This document shows, piece by piece, positions 23,012 through 34,684 of a DNA stretch of 64,000 bases. The stretch's first letter is position 1. Each line of letters starts with the position of its first letter. Below the pieces are notes generated by a model, which saw nothing but the letters and a program-made list of their open reading frames with translations, was not told the DNA's origin and made no database searches. Position numbers and translations under genes: made by a program. The stretch comes from Zingiber officinale (Eukaryota > Streptophyta > Magnoliopsida > Zingiberales > Zingiberaceae): contig NC_056001.1 of the NCBI RefSeq assembly GCF_018446385.1, positions 8,203,600 through 8,267,599 of the forward strand, given 5' to 3'.

Positions 23012-24604
23012 TAAAGTTGTTTTAGAAGAACTAAGAGAGGACACGCCTACTTTAGTACCAAAGTACAAGATGTAGTACCACAAGAGACCGCAACACGTGT
23101 CACACATGATACACAACCACGGACAGTGCCTCGTCGAGTGGGAGGGTTGTCAAACTGAAGATTCATGTTTTGGGAGAGTCTTGGACTTGATCCCTGTAAA
23201 CATGAACTCCGAACATATGATGAAGCACTCCAAGATATAGATGCGATCTTGGCAAAAGGCGATGAATTCAAATAGAGTCTATGTACTCTAATAAGGTCTG
23301 GAGCTTGTAGAACCACCGATGGTGTAAAAGCCGTTGGATGCAAGTGGATCTACAAAAGGAAAAGAGGGACAGACGGGAAGGTAGAAACCTTCAAAGCTAG
23401 GCTTGTTGCAAAAGGGTACACTCGGAAAGAGGGAATCGATTATGAGGAAACTTTTTCGCCAGAGCTATGCTTAAGTCTATCCGGATACTCTTATCCATTC
23501 CGCTCATATAGATTATGAGATTTGGCAAATGGATGTCAAGACAACTTTCCTTAATGGAAGTCTTGAAGAGAACATCCATATGAAGCAACCGGAAGGGTTC
23601 ATTGAAAAGGCAAAGAGCATCTAGTGTGTAAGCTCAATCGGTCGATTTATGGACTGAAGCAAGCTTAAAGATCTTGGAACATCCAGTTTAATGAAGTAAT
23701 CCAGTCATATGGATTTATTCAGTGTCCGGATGAGTCTTGTGTATACAAGAAGTGTAACGGAAACGTGGTGGTATTTCTTGTACTATACGTAGATGATATT
23801 TTGTTAATTGGCAACAATGTCAAGGTATTATCGAACGTAAGGGTATGGTTGTCCAAACAATTTGATATGAAGGACTTAGGAGATTGTGCACACATTCTTG
23901 GGATCAAAGTTATAAGGGATCGTAAGAAAAGAATGTTGTGTCTGTCCCAAGCTTCATATATAGATACAATCCTTGCTCGTTTTAGCATGCAGGATTCCAA
24001 GAAAGGTTTCTTACCTTTTAGACATGGAGTAGCTCTATCTAAAGAGATGTCTCCGAAGACATCAAAGAGATAGAGGACATGAAAGCAGTTCCTTATTCGG
24101 CTGTAGGAAGCCTAATGTATGCAATGTTATACGAGACCGATATCCGCTTTGGTGGGCATGGTCGTGATATCGAGTAATCTGGACAAGGACATTGGAAAGC
24201 ATATATTAAAGTACCCGAGAAGGACTAGAGATTATATGCTAGTTTACCAAGCACGATTTGCTCCCCGTGGGTTACAGATTGATTTCCAATCGATAGGGAT
24301 AACAGAAGTCTACATCGCTATGTGTTTACTTTAGGAGGTGGAGCTATTTCATGGAGGAGTGTTAAGCGAATGCGTTTTGGACTCAACCATGGAAGTCGAG
24401 TATGTAGCAGCCTCTGAGGCTAAAGAAGCAGTATGGCTCAGGAACTTTCTAATGGACTTAGATGTGATTCCTGGTTTGCCCAAAATCATCACAATTTATT
24501 GTGATAATAGCAGTGCAGTTGCAAACTCGAAGGAACCACGAGCTCATAAGGCAAGTAAACATATAGAGCGCAAGTACCACCTGATACGAGATATCGTGAA
24601 GTGA
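23012..24604 (+). pseudogene. pol: Copia-3 reverse transcriptase and RNase H (many frameshifts)
   Basis: Homology jumps between frames. Recognisable blocks include [14 protein letters not shown] near 23340, [20 protein letters not shown] near 23395, WQMDVKTTFLNGSLEENI near 23527, LYVDDILLIGNN near 23785, and RNase H text STMEVEYVAASEAKEAVW and YCDNSSAVANSKEPRAHKASK between 24385 and 24565. The YVDD core is kept, but at least five stops or shifts disrupt the rest. The region is far more damaged than the LTRs. Confidence 0.9.
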
Positions 24605-24750
24605 GGAGAAGTTGTCATCGCCAAGATTGCATCAGCGGATAACCTGGCAGATCCTTTCACTAAGGCCCTTCCAGCGAAAGCTTTCGATCGGCATGTGGAG
24701 GGAATGGGAATCAGATGTATGGTAGAAGATATGGCAGCTTAGTCATTAGT

Positions 24751-24762
24751 ATAAGTGGGAGA
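24751..24762 (+). other. Copia-3 polypurine tract
   Basis: ATAAGTGGGAGA ends one base before the 3' LTR start, the expected plus-strand priming site. Confidence 0.85.
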
Positions 24763-24763
24763 T

Positions 24764-27167
24764 TGTTGCAGTGTATACTGAAAGCCTAAGCTTTTGTAAA
24801 CATTCATTATGAATAAAGAATCACATTTGGTCAAATTGTCTACATTTGTTTGTAGTTTTTCATTTAATTTATATTGTAGATAACATAGTATGTGGTGTCA
24901 CATGCAGAAGATGATGCTATCAGTACCTTATGAATTATAAACAGTAGCTCACGACCAAAATGGAAAGGAACAAACCATTAGAAGGTCGTAGTGTAATTAG
25001 GTATTAGTTTATCTTGACTATATAATTACACTAGTACACTTAGAGTGTATTGAGTAGGACCATTTGAGGTCGTTTCTTTTATACTGACTTTATAAAGGAA
25101 CAAAGACCTCAGTTATTATGGAAGTGTGTGCTCTTAATCCTAATATAATAACAAGCATATATATTTGATATTTATTTCTTTAATTTATCAATGGGTGAGA
25201 TTTAGTTCGATGAATCAATAAACCCGATAAGTTGGGAAATGATATCACTTATAGTGTGTGTTGTTGATTATAGAAGGAAACTATGTCCTAGAGATACTAG
25301 GTTGATAATGTCCCCAAGAGGAGCTCATAAAGATTGTCATGTTAAACCCTGCAGGTGGACTTAGTCCGACATGACAATAAGGTTGAGTGGTACTACTCTT
25401 GGACTTAGATATTAATTAAATGAGTTGTCAGTAACTCACTTAATTAATGGACATTCGATATCTTAAACACAGGGAGACTAACACACTCATAATAAGAAGG
25501 AGCCCAAAAATGTAATTTGGGATTGGTGCGGTAGTTCAATGATAGTTCTCTAGTGGAATGAATTATCATTGATAAAATTAAGTTGTGTGTTCGGGGCGAA
25601 CACGGGATGCTTAATTTTATCGGGAGACCAAAACCAATTCCTCCTCTCGGCCCCTATCGTAGCCTCTTATTTATAGAGTTCTATACCCACCTATACCCAC
25701 CTTCTATACCCACCCAATGGGGGCCGGCCAAGCTAGCTTGGGAACCAAGCTAGGACAGGCCTAGGTATAAAATTGGGCCGGCCCTAGCTTGAAACCAAGC
25801 TAGTAGGGCCGGCCAAATTAAATTAAAAAGAAATTTAATTTTAATTTTTATTATTATGTGGAAGATATAATTTAAAGAGAATTAAAATTAAAATATCTCT
25901 CTTGTAAAAGATCTACAAAAGATTAAAGAAAGAGATTAGATCTCTTTCCTTATTTGTAGATTGGAGAGATGTTTTATTTTTTCTTTAGAAATTATTCACA
26001 TGTTGATAAAATTAAAATTATAGAAATTTCCTTTTATCAACCATGAAGAGATTTTAAAGAGAAATTTTATTTTTTAAAATTTCCGGAAACAAATTAGGAA
26101 GTTTTAATTGTTGATTAAAACTTGTCCAATTTGTTCTCCAATGATGTGGCCGGCCATGAGATTGTAATTGGGGAAATTTTATTTTATTTTTCTCAATTAA
26201 ATCATGTCAAGGAAATTGAGGAAATTTTATTGTAATTAAATTTCCTAATTTGCCTAGGCCAAGGAATATAAAAGAAGGGGTGAGGGTGCCTTCAAGAGAT
26301 AACCCTTATTATTTTCTCTCCCTCTTTTCCTTGGTGTTGTGGCCGGCCATCATCTCTTCTCTTCTTCCTCTTTGTGGTGGCCGAAACTTTCTATTGCTTG
26401 GAGCTCTTGTGGAGGCCGGATACTACTTGGAGAAGAAGAAGAAGAAGGAGAGGAAACTTGCATCTCTTAGAGCTTGGTTGGTGTTTTCTTCTTCCTTGGT
26501 GAAGCTTTCTTGTTTTGGCCGAACCTAGCTAGGAGGAGAAGAAGGTGCTTGGTGGTTTCTCATCTCGGAAGATCGTTGCCCACACAACGTCCGAGGTTAG
26601 AAGAGGAATACGGTAGAAGATCAAGAGGTTTTTCTACAAGGTATAACTAGTAATTTTTCTTTCCGCATCATGCTAGTTATTTATGGAAATAATACCAAAT
26701 ACAAGAGGCTTACGTTCTAGAATTTCGAATATGTTTTTCGATGTTGTGTTCTTTTGTTTTTTCTTTTCCTTGTGATTTGATTGTTCCTTTTGGTTAACCT
26801 AAAGTTATTTTAGGAAATTAAATATTAGATTTCTATAAAAGGTTTTGTCTAGTCGGTGGTGGTTGCTCCCATATCCAAGAAGGCCATGTGCCTCGCCACG
26901 TCAGTACTGGGAACCAATTATGGAAATTAATATTTAATGGAATTAATAACTTAAGGAGACTTGGGTCGAACGTGTTAAGTTCCGCAGGAGATCCAAGTCA
27001 AAACCTAAAAGAACAAATAGATTAAGTTTTGGATCAAACGTGTTAAGTTCCGCAGGCGATCCAAAATTTAATTTAAAAGAACACATGGTAGCTAGGAAAA
27101 AGGTTCAGACCTTTGTACAAAATTTTTGTACAGTGGAACCTATAGGTTTTCCGAGTAACAACCAACA
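24764..27167 (+). repeat. Copia-3 3' LTR (2404 bp)
   Basis: Nearly identical to 17326-19733. The first bases differ (TGTTGCAG against TGTTGGAG). There is one 3-bp length difference near 25778 and about 20 single-base differences, mostly transitions. Confidence 0.94.
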
Positions 27168-27505
27168 CTAATGTCTCCAATGCTAAGGTAAAGTCTTATG
27201 CTAGGGTTGCATATGACTATAGCAAGGAGAAGCCAATAAATGGCAAGAGAAAACCATTTAAAGGTAAGGAGAAATTAACCAAGGACAAGGTGTCCAAGGT
27301 TAAGAAAGTTAGGTTTGTAGGCCAAGTGTCACCGGAGGTGCACCGATATGACCTAGCCATTGTGGATAAGTCACCTAGAGAGGTGGCTAAGGCTAAAAGC
27401 TCTAGGGGAGCTCAAAGAGTCAATTTGAGACCCATGGCCAATGGATCTCAAGTGGATTTTACTTGGGAGTCTAGGTTGGGTCATGGAATGTGTCAAGTGG
27501 TTTAG
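27168..27505 (+). pseudogene. gag: Copia-2 gag, 3' part (resumes after Copia-3)
   Basis: It starts with the right copy of the CTAAT duplication. The codon phase continues exactly from GLGYRSN at 17325: RSN is followed by VSNAKVKSYARVAYDY. The frame stays open for about 111 codons to a TAG at 27503-27505, and is Lys-rich (KVSKVKKVRF). Thus the gag C-terminal frame was intact from 16297 until Copia-3 landed in it. Confidence 0.85.
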
Positions 27506-28342
27506 AGACGGACTTGAGTCTCAAACCTAGGGAATTGGCACAAATGGGATGTGTTTCATGTTTAGAAATATGACATTGGGGTCATATAGCATGATAATTG
27601 GTTTTGGATGTATAGATGCCATATAAACGAATGCTAGGGATGCATTGTGGGTTAGTATGGGCAAATACATCAAGAGGAAGCCAAAACTAGGACTTTAGGT
27701 CAAGGTTCAATTGAACTTTTTAGCTAGTTTTATATTTTATGTCAATCTTGGGATTGGTGATAGATATATTTTTATATATATTTTTCTCAAGTAGACATTG
27801 ATATAATAGACCTCTCCACAAAATTTGAAATTTTTTGGAGGTTTGTGAAATTTCTGGCGCATTTCTGAAGTTGGCTAGAAAAGGTTGATTTTTACATGAA
27901 TATTGTACCAGTCGACTGGTACAGTTAGCAGTCGACTGGTAACAGTGTTTTTGAGCACAGAATGTCTCTGTAAGCTCATTTCGATAAGGGCAGTCGACTG
28001 GTACTTCTTGCAGTCGACTGATACCAGTCTGAAAGTGTTTTCAGCACTGGATTTTGACCGGGTCAGCTCGTTTAGATGTATGGGATCTATGGAGGATAAA
28101 TACATGAGTTTAGGGTCAGTTGATAAGTTTTCAACAATTGAGATATTGTTGGAAAGCTTTTTGGATGTTAGGCAAAGGGGGAGAAGTAAGGTTTAGTTGG
28201 GAAAACCTTAGTGCCTTTGCTTAGGGGGAGACTTGGGATAGGTTCTTAAAAAATCCCTGTGGAAAAATTCCTAGCTCAATGGGGAGCATAGGTGTAGAGG
28301 GAGCCTTGGGATAGGTTCAAATGCATGTTGCATTATTTTTTA
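27506..28342 (+). other. Copia-2 3' non-coding region with four CAGTCGACTG palindromes
   Basis: No gene is seen. Between 27908 and 28020 there are four copies of the same palindrome that fills the Copia-2 LTRs, again in the context GCAGTCGACTGGTA. This implies spread of the motif within the element. Confidence 0.7.
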
Positions 28343-28480
28343 TTCGGCGGTGTAAGTCCAAGTGTGTAGCCTTGGCAACGTAAGTCCATTCGGCAGTGTA
28401 AGTCCAAGTGTGTAGCCTTGGCAACGTAAGTCCATTCGGCGGTGTAAGTCCAAGTGTGTAGCCTTGGCAACGTAAGTCCA
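28343..28480 (+). repeat. 46-bp tandem repeat, three units
   Basis: Units start TTCGGCGGTGTAAGTCC at 28343, 28389 and 28435, with near-identical sequence. The array lies about 60 bp upstream of the polypurine tract. Confidence 0.9.
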
Positions 28481-28540
28481 TTTGTTTTAGCATATTTATT
28501 TGCTATTGTTTTTCCTAACTTAAACGTATTGTCAAACATC

Positions 28541-28553
28541 AAAAAGGGGGAGA
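28541..28553 (+). other. Copia-2 polypurine tract
   Basis: AAAAAGGGGGAGA directly before the 3' LTR at 28555; same sequence as in Copia-1 and Copia-4. Confidence 0.88.
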
Positions 28554-28554
28554 T

Positions 28555-29622
28555 TGTTGGAGCAATCCCAATGGTCCGCGGGACCATGTGTTTTGGTGTT
28601 TGGGCAAAGGGTTTAAGTTAGGTTCACCCTTGTATTTGATATGTGTATTTGAGTTGTGCAAGTTTGCAGGATACACATGTGACTCAGGTTGATGGCTTCG
28701 GGTCCGATGAAGGATGGAGCATCCGAGGGACCGTGGATAAGGCAGCAAGGACAAGGGCCGAGGGAAGCGACTTCGAGGCATACGCGAAAGATGACATTGG
28801 AGACGAGCCACGGGCTTGTATGCATCCGAGGGACGAGAGCCAAAGGAAGTAGACTTGAAGGCAAAAGGTTAAGGTTGCAAAGAAGCATCAAGTGAGTCTA
28901 AGGGTGAGGGTTCGAGTGCACGAGAGATTGCACTCGGAGTAAAATCCTAGTTTTAGGATTTTACTGTAGCGTTACTGTAGCAGTACTATAGCGCTACTGT
29001 AGCAGTCGACTGCATGTTTTAGCAGTCGACTGGTGTAGTCGACCAGGCAGTCGACTGGGAGCGAATAGAATACTTCATTCGTTCGGTCAGTGTGGAGCAA
29101 TCGACTGCTAGTTTTAGCAGTCGACTGGTATCGAGCTGTTAGGATGTAACGGTCGAATTTCCACAGAGGATAGTCGACTGCATGTTTTGGCAGTCGACTG
29201 GTAGGCGGGGTTTCCAACCCGTGGCCTATATAACCAAAACTTGGGAGCTTGGTTATAGTTGACGAAATTAGTGGTGGTAAACCCTAATTAGTAGTCTACT
29301 TGTTCTCAAGTGTTTGTGAGTGTTGTGGTGAGGTTTCTCCACACACAAGGAGCTACTTGAGATAGCCGGAGTTTGCCGGAGACTAATCCACCGACGGATC
29401 GGGATCGTCCACCTCAAGGACACGCCGTGGAGTAGGAGCCCTAATCTCCGAACCACGTTAAAGGAAACGTGTTAGCGGTTTGCTTGTTTTTCTTTCCTTT
29501 AGTGTTTAGCTTGTTTGTTTTTGTTTGTATTTCCGCTGCACATACTAACGAGTGTAGGAAGCAATCGATTTGGGGGTGCCGTCTATCCAACCCCCCTTCA
29601 AGCTAGCCATCGATCCCTTACA
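28555..29622 (+). repeat. Copia-2 3' LTR (1068 bp)
   Basis: Matches the 5' LTR and lacks the CACTA insertion, so it gives the empty site (GGTAAACCCTAATTAG). It carries the palindrome cluster at about 29001-29200 and a TATATAA box at 29227-29233. Confidence 0.93.
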
Positions 29623-29910
29623 CCTTTTTCTTCCTTCATACACTACCTCGTTGGAAAAGGGACCTGACTTGAGCATCAGAGGGCTTACGCCAGGGACCCC
29701 TTCCCTGGTTTTTGGTATCTAACACTCCATGTGCTTGTCTGGGTGTGTGCATAACCCAAGTACCGTCGGTTCCGTTATCATCGGCTTTTGGTTCCACGTG
29801 GGGGTGGAAGTTGCCGACACACGCATATAGGGTGTGTCAAAGTCGCCACTCCGTCAACAGCGATGCCACCTTCGTTGGCCTTCGTCTGACTCAACTTCCG
29901 AATATGATCA
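29623..29910 (+). repeat. Tat-type Ty3-gypsy 5' LTR, piece 3 of 3
   Basis: It starts with the right copy of the CCTTT duplication and matches the 3' LTR from about 62785 (for example GGACCCCTTCCCT and CTAACACTCC). It ends GATCA, the same ending as the Gypsy-C LTRs. Confidence 0.82.
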
Positions 29911-29913
29911 ATT

Positions 29914-29930
29914 TGGTGTCATCTGTAGGA
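29914..29930 (+). other. Base-layer Tat primer-binding site (degenerate)
   Basis: TGGTGTCATCTGTAGGA follows the LTR end. It resembles TGGCGCCGTCGGTGGGA at the same place in Gypsy-C, differing mainly by transitions. Confidence 0.7.
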
Positions 29931-29959
29931 AACTTCTCCACCTATTTTGGAATGTGAAG

Positions 29960-31250
29960 ATGGAGGACACCGGTAAAATCAATGTAAACATGACAGTAGG
30001 ATAATACGAGTTGTTCAAAGAAGCCAAGAGACAAGCAGCCTCTGAGAGGCAGACCGCAAATTCATAGCCACAGAAGATACCTGTGGCCTCGAAGGACCGG
30101 ACTCATGCTTCAGACAGGGGGTCTAAGAGGAAACAGCCAGAGGACTTCCCTCGAGCCTTCTATCACGACCTTGGCTAGGATTGTAACAACAAAAGGGAGC
30201 AGTACCAGGCCTCTACGGCCAAAAGTTCCACGTCGAGAGATTCAAAAAAGGGAAAGACCATAGTTATCAGGAAGGAGCCCAAGGAGGTGCCCGAGGAACT
30301 ACAAGTACCCTTCTCTCCAAGGGTGCTCAAGGAAAAACTACCGAAGGGGTATAAGCCCCCAACTATTGGGGAATACGAAGGTAATAAAGACCGGGAGGAT
30401 CACCTCCGTAAGTTTCAGAACGCTGCGTTGTTGCACCAATATAGAGACGCCATTAAGTGCCGAGTGTTCTTAAGCATTCTATCTGGCTCAGCACAAAGAT
30501 GGTTCGATAGACTGTCTGTCGGATCCATCACTTGTTTTCAATACTCCAACAACGTCTTCCTGCACTACTTTGCCAGCAACATGAGATATCAAAAGACTGA
30601 CCACTGTTTATTTGCTCTCAAACAGGGGCCCATGGAGCCCCTAAGGACCTACATAAAGCTTTGGACGTCCCGTCCGCTACCTCGGATATCTTGATGAGCG
30701 CCTTCTCCCAAGCCCTGGTGGAGAGGGATTTCTTTTGAGCCCTCATTCGAGAGTCCATGAGAAATTTTGATGAGATGCTTACAAAGGCAGTAAGCTACAT
30801 CAATGTAGAAGAAGCCCTGACAGCCTGAAGAAAGGAAGTCAAGGTGCCTGCTTCTACCAATAAGGCATAAAGAAGGCTGCCCTGCCTCCCGCTCGACCTT
30901 CTGCTCTCCCTAAAGAGGCCCGACTGGGTTTTCAGCCCTGCTCGGAATCCAAGATAGCGTAGCGGGTCAAGGTCGTCCAAGCTCCAACCAACAAGCCCGT
31001 CCAGTGAGAACCCCGTTACTGTACTTACCATAGGTCACACACTCACTACACAGGAGACTGCGTCCAATTCGCCTGAGATTCTCGGCGGGCCGCCAAACTC
31101 GGCCTCCGCCAGAGATCGTGCCTCAACTTTAAAAGCAGATGGACAACCGCCTACCAATGCCGGTTAAGCAGTTAAATCCCTACTCGCAAAGAGAGGGCAG
31201 GGAAGTTAGCAGTCAGGACGGGGCAAAGAGCCGATAGAGTCCCCTGAAGA
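29960..31250 (+). pseudogene. gag: Base-layer Tat gag (decayed)
   Basis: The probable start is ATG at 29960 (MEDTGK), with stops before the clear homology. The frame 30287-30694 holds the gag signature: PPTIGEYEGNKDREDHLRKF, then FLSILSGSAQRWFDRL. A CCHC-like motif RYCTYHRSHTHYTGDC sits near 31012-31060. Several frameshifts and stops are present. This is the structural protein of a Ty3-gypsy element, no longer able to be made. Confidence 0.85.
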
Positions 31251-31469
31251 AGAGAATAGGGCTAATGCCGCTATTTGGGAGATCGACATGATCTCTGGAG
31301 AACCCACAGATGGTGATTCCACCAGAGCTAGGAAGTTCCATGAGCACCGCTTAGAGATACACGCAGTAGGTTGTAGCCAGGAGCAAGCTACAGGGTCCCT
31401 GATCAGCTTCGGGCTACAAGACCTTGAGGGAGTGGAGCTCCCTCAGATGACGCACTCATCATCAAGGTC

Positions 31470-31815
31470 GTCATTACTAATAGTCATGTGGCCAGGATTT
31501 TCGTCGACACTAGAAGCTCTGTCAACGTGTTGTTCAAAAGTGTGTTTGATAACATGCAGATTAACGCTAGTGAACTTCAACCCATGGCCACCTCTTTGTA
31601 TGAGTTCATAGGTAACGAAGTACGATCAATGGGTCAGATTAAGCTAGCCATATATTTGGGCAGCGAACCATTGATAAGGACTCGAATGAGCACTTTCATC
31701 GTGGTAGATTCCCCATCCTCTTATAATGTTATTCTAGAGAGACCCGCCTTGCATGAATTTCGAGCGGCAATCTCCACTTTCCATCAGAAAATGAAACCAG
31801 GTCGGGGAAGTTAAA
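31470..31815 (+). pseudogene. Base-layer Tat protease
   Basis: The retropepsin core reads IFVDTRSSVNVLF; the active-site triad normally D-T/S-G has Arg in place of Gly. Downstream text SYNVILERPALHEFRA fits the flap and helix of plant Ty3 proteases. One open frame spans 31488-31814. Confidence 0.85.
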
Positions 31816-32139
31816 GGAGAACAGTTAGTCTCATGCCGGTGTTATGTGGATATGGTCAAAGTTGAGGCACGCAAGGCACGAAAAACCTAAGATGGGGGAG
31901 TTCACGCTATTCAAGAGGAGTCTTTACCTGTGGTAGAAGAACTCATTCCCTGAGAGGAGATTCAACTTCATCCCGACCGGCCTGAAAGATCACTCGCATT
32001 TCGAGTGACCTGCCACCAGAACTCAAGTCAAATCTGGTAGAATGCCTAGTGCGCAATAGAGACTTCTTTTCCTAGTCCCCCAAGGAACTGCCGGGAGTTA
32101 GGCTCAAGGTAGTCGAGCATAAGCTTCATCTCTTGCCAG
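31816..32139 (+). other. Base-layer Tat protease-RT linker, decayed
   Basis: Frames are short and broken. It lies where a linker between protease and RT is expected; no domain can be assigned. Confidence 0.5.
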
Positions 32140-33100
32140 ATTCTAGACCGGTTAAGTAGAAGAAAAGAAATTTCTCGGCCGAGTAGAATAAAATCATCCG
32201 AGCTGAAGTAGACCAGCTCTTAAAGGCAGGGCACGTCAGAGAGATACAATTCCTGCCCTGACTCTCTAACGTGGTTCTGGTGTTCAAGCCTGACAACAAG
32301 TGGAGGGTCTGCATCAACTTTAGGGACCTCAACAGGGTCAACCCCAAGGATTGTTACCCTCTACCAAGGATCGCCCAGATGGTGGATTCAACCTCAGGTT
32401 GTGAAAGGATTTGCATGCTCGATGATTACCAAGGATACCACCAAATCCCTCTCACCCATGAAGATCAGGAGAAGGTTAGCTTCATCACGGTAGATGATAC
32501 TTTCTATTATATGGTTATGTCATTTGGATTATGAAATGCAGGGGCCACTTACCAAAGGATGATAGACAAGATCTTCCGAGAACAAATAGGGCGGAACGTA
32601 GAGATTTATGTGGATAACATCCTTATCAAGTCCACCTTGGCAGTAAACCTGATCTCTGATGTGGAGGAGACCTGCAACACGCTGCAACAGTATGGGTTAA
32701 AGCTAAACCCACTGAAGTGTCTGTTTGGAGCTTGAGGAGGGAAATTCTTGGGATATCTCCTCACTGAGTGGGGAATCGAGGCAACCCTGGAGAATGTCCA
32801 AGCACGCTGAGACATGCAGGCTCCCCAGAATTTAAGGAAATCCCAGAAGCTGGTAGGTCGAATCATGGCACTCTCTCGATTTAGATCCTGGTCTACAAAT
32901 CGAGCTCTCCCATTCTTTAAAATACTTCAAAAAGCTGCAAAGTTCCAGTGGGATGAAAAATGTAAGAAAACTTTTGAGAAACTGAAGCAGCACTTAGAGA
33001 CCCAACCCTCATTATTCAAGCCTATCACAGGGGAGCTGCTCTGGGTTTATTTGTTAGCTACCCCTAAGGCAGTTGGGGCAGTTTTGGTGAAAGAGTAGGA
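32140..33100 (+). pseudogene. pol: Base-layer Tat reverse transcriptase and first RNase H
   Basis: RT blocks are NKWRVCINFRDLNRVNPKD, CYPLPRI, MLDDYQGYHQIPL and, after a stop, NAGATYQRMIDKIF. The catalytic box reads IYVDN, so the second Asp of the usual DD pair is Asn and the enzyme would be inactive. The connection and RNase H begin near 32920 (FQWDEKCKKTFEKLKQHL). Stops lie at 32532-32534 and elsewhere. Confidence 0.88.
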
Positions 33101-33704
33101 CAATGCACAACAGTCAATCTCGGTATATAACCCTCGAGAAGTTGGCCTACGGGTTAGTCCTCATGGCTTACCGTCTAAGGCCTTATTTTCTTGCACATCC
33201 AATTATCGTGCTGACCAATAGCACCATGGGGAGAGTCCTTACCAACACGGAAACAATCGGCTGCCTTATCAAATGGACAATCGAGATGGGGGAGTATGAT
33301 ATACGATACCAACCCCGGACAGCAATCAAAGCACAAGCCCTAGCCGACTTTTTGACGAAAATTCATCAACATGATTCTGAGAGAGCATGGAAGGTATATG
33401 TAGATGGGTCATCCACTCAACAAGGGAGAGGAGTAGGGATACTCCTTATGCCCCCTTAAGAAGATATCATGCAATTAACCGTTTGACTAAATTTCTGAGC
33501 TACCATCAATGAAACAGAATATGAAGCATTACGGGCCATAGTACAAGTAACTCGGCACATAGGGGTTGCCCGAGTAATTATCTAATCAGATTCTCAGTTG
33601 GTGGCTCAGCAAGTAGCTAGCAACTTTGAGATTAATAATGAGAAGCTACAGTTTTATAGAGAAGCATATGAGAAGATAAAGGAAGATTTTAAGAAAGTTA
33701 CAGT
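33101..33704 (+). pseudogene. Base-layer Tat RNase H and second (archaeal-type) RNase H, 5' part
   Basis: The first frame continues the RT-linked RNase H (EKLAYGLVLMAYRLRPYF). From about 33391 a second RNase H follows with KVYVDGSSTQQGRGVGI, then NETEYEALRA and SDSQLVAQQV. A second, archaeal-type RNase H after the first is an established trait of the Tat lineage. Several stops are present. Solo LTR-1 interrupts this domain at 33705. Confidence 0.82.
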
Positions 33705-34679
33705 TGTTGGAACCCCGAGGTTGTTTTGGTGTGGTCAACAAGTTAAGTTAGGTCATGTTTGTTACTAACCTTGTGTTTAAGTGTGCAGGAGCTTAGGAGC
33801 ACAGGTAGTCGAGCGGAAGACGCAGCTAGCGAGAAGGATGACAGTCCGAGGGACAAAGTGCTGCGGAAGAGTACACCAGCGGACGAGAAGGAAGCGTGCG
33901 GTGATTCCGAGGGACGAAAGCCGGAGCGGAAGATTGCTCGGGGAGCAAGAGACGCAGCTAGCGAGAAGGATGACACGCGGTGCGTCCGAGGGATGAAGAC
34001 TGCGGATGAGTACGCCGGCGGACGAGAAGGAAATACGCAGCGATTCCGATGGACGAGAAGCCGGAGGGAAGCCCGCTCGAGAAGACCGGAAGTTGGGTTC
34101 GGGTGAGCCCTTTTCCGGATGGCAGAGATCACCCAAGCGAACGGATCCGGAATAGAAGACCCAGACCGAGCCGAACCAAACCGGAGCAGAGGCGCCCGGA
34201 GCAGCCCGGGGCGCCCGGAACCCTTCCGGGCACCTGGACCTGATTTGTTGACCAGATCGCGTCAAACGCGATCTGAACGTTGGGGATAAAGTTTTATCCC
34301 CTCAGGGCGCCCGGACCCCCTTCCAGGCGCCCCGACCAAGGCTATAAAATATAGCCTTGGTCCAGAAGCTTTTCATCAGTTCAGAAATTGTAACAATGCT
34401 TGTGCGCTTTCCACTGTTTAGATTAGCTTCTTTCTTTTTGTGCTTCAACGCTGTAAGAGGCTTCTCCGCCTGAAGGAGATTGATAGTGCGCTTCATCCTT
34501 TCCTTGGATTAACAACCTCCCTGGTTGTAATCAAGTAAACAACTGTGCCTCTTTCTTTTCTGCTTTTAATTTACTGCTTTGATTATTTTACAAGTGTTAG
34601 TACGAAAAGTCGGGAAGTGTTTATTTATTCTTTTCAGGGCTATTCGACCCCCCCTTCTAGCCGGCCCAACGGTCCTACA
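33705..34679 (+). mobile_element. Solo LTR-1 (Copia, related to Copia-4 LTR)
   Basis: 975 bp from TGTTGG to CCTACA, flanked by the target duplication ACAGT at 33700-33704 and 34680-34684. No internal region remains, so it is the product of LTR-LTR recombination. It shares the opening (GTTAAGTTAGGTC; GTGTGCAGGA) and general plan with the Copia-4 LTR. It has a TATAAAA box at 34343-34349 and GGCGCC palindromes at about 34190-34330. Confidence 0.92.
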
Positions 34680-34684
34680 ACAGT

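Larger units (their letters stand above)
17326..27167 (+). mobile_element. Copia-3: Angela/Tork-like Ty1-copia element with 2.4-kb LTRs
   Basis: A full-length 9.84-kb element with LTRs 17326-19733 and 24764-27167 and the target duplication CTAAT at 17321-17325 and 27168-27172. The order of primer site, gag, protease, integrase, RT, RNase H and polypurine tract is Ty1-copia. By eye the two LTRs differ at only about 20-25 positions over 2.4 kb, so the insertion looks young. The coding region is nevertheless heavily damaged, above all in RT. Confidence 0.94.
11334..29622 (+). mobile_element. Copia-2: gag-only non-autonomous Ty1-copia element, itself hit by two insertions
   Basis: The LTRs are 11334-15901 (enlarged by a CACTA insertion) and 28555-29622. 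They are flanked by the target duplication CCTTT at 11329-11333 and 29623-29627. Without the insertions the LTR is about 1.06 kb and the internal region about 2.8 kb. A tRNA-iMet primer site and a polypurine tract are present. The only coding content is gag; no protease, integrase or RT text is found, so it needed enzymes in trans. Copia-3 is inserted in its gag. Confidence 0.92.

Noticed and set aside
33759..34265. Overlapping frames of 115-162 codons on both strands in solo LTR-1
   Set aside because: GC-rich LTR sequence with few stops; Arg, Ser and Pro-rich text without homology.
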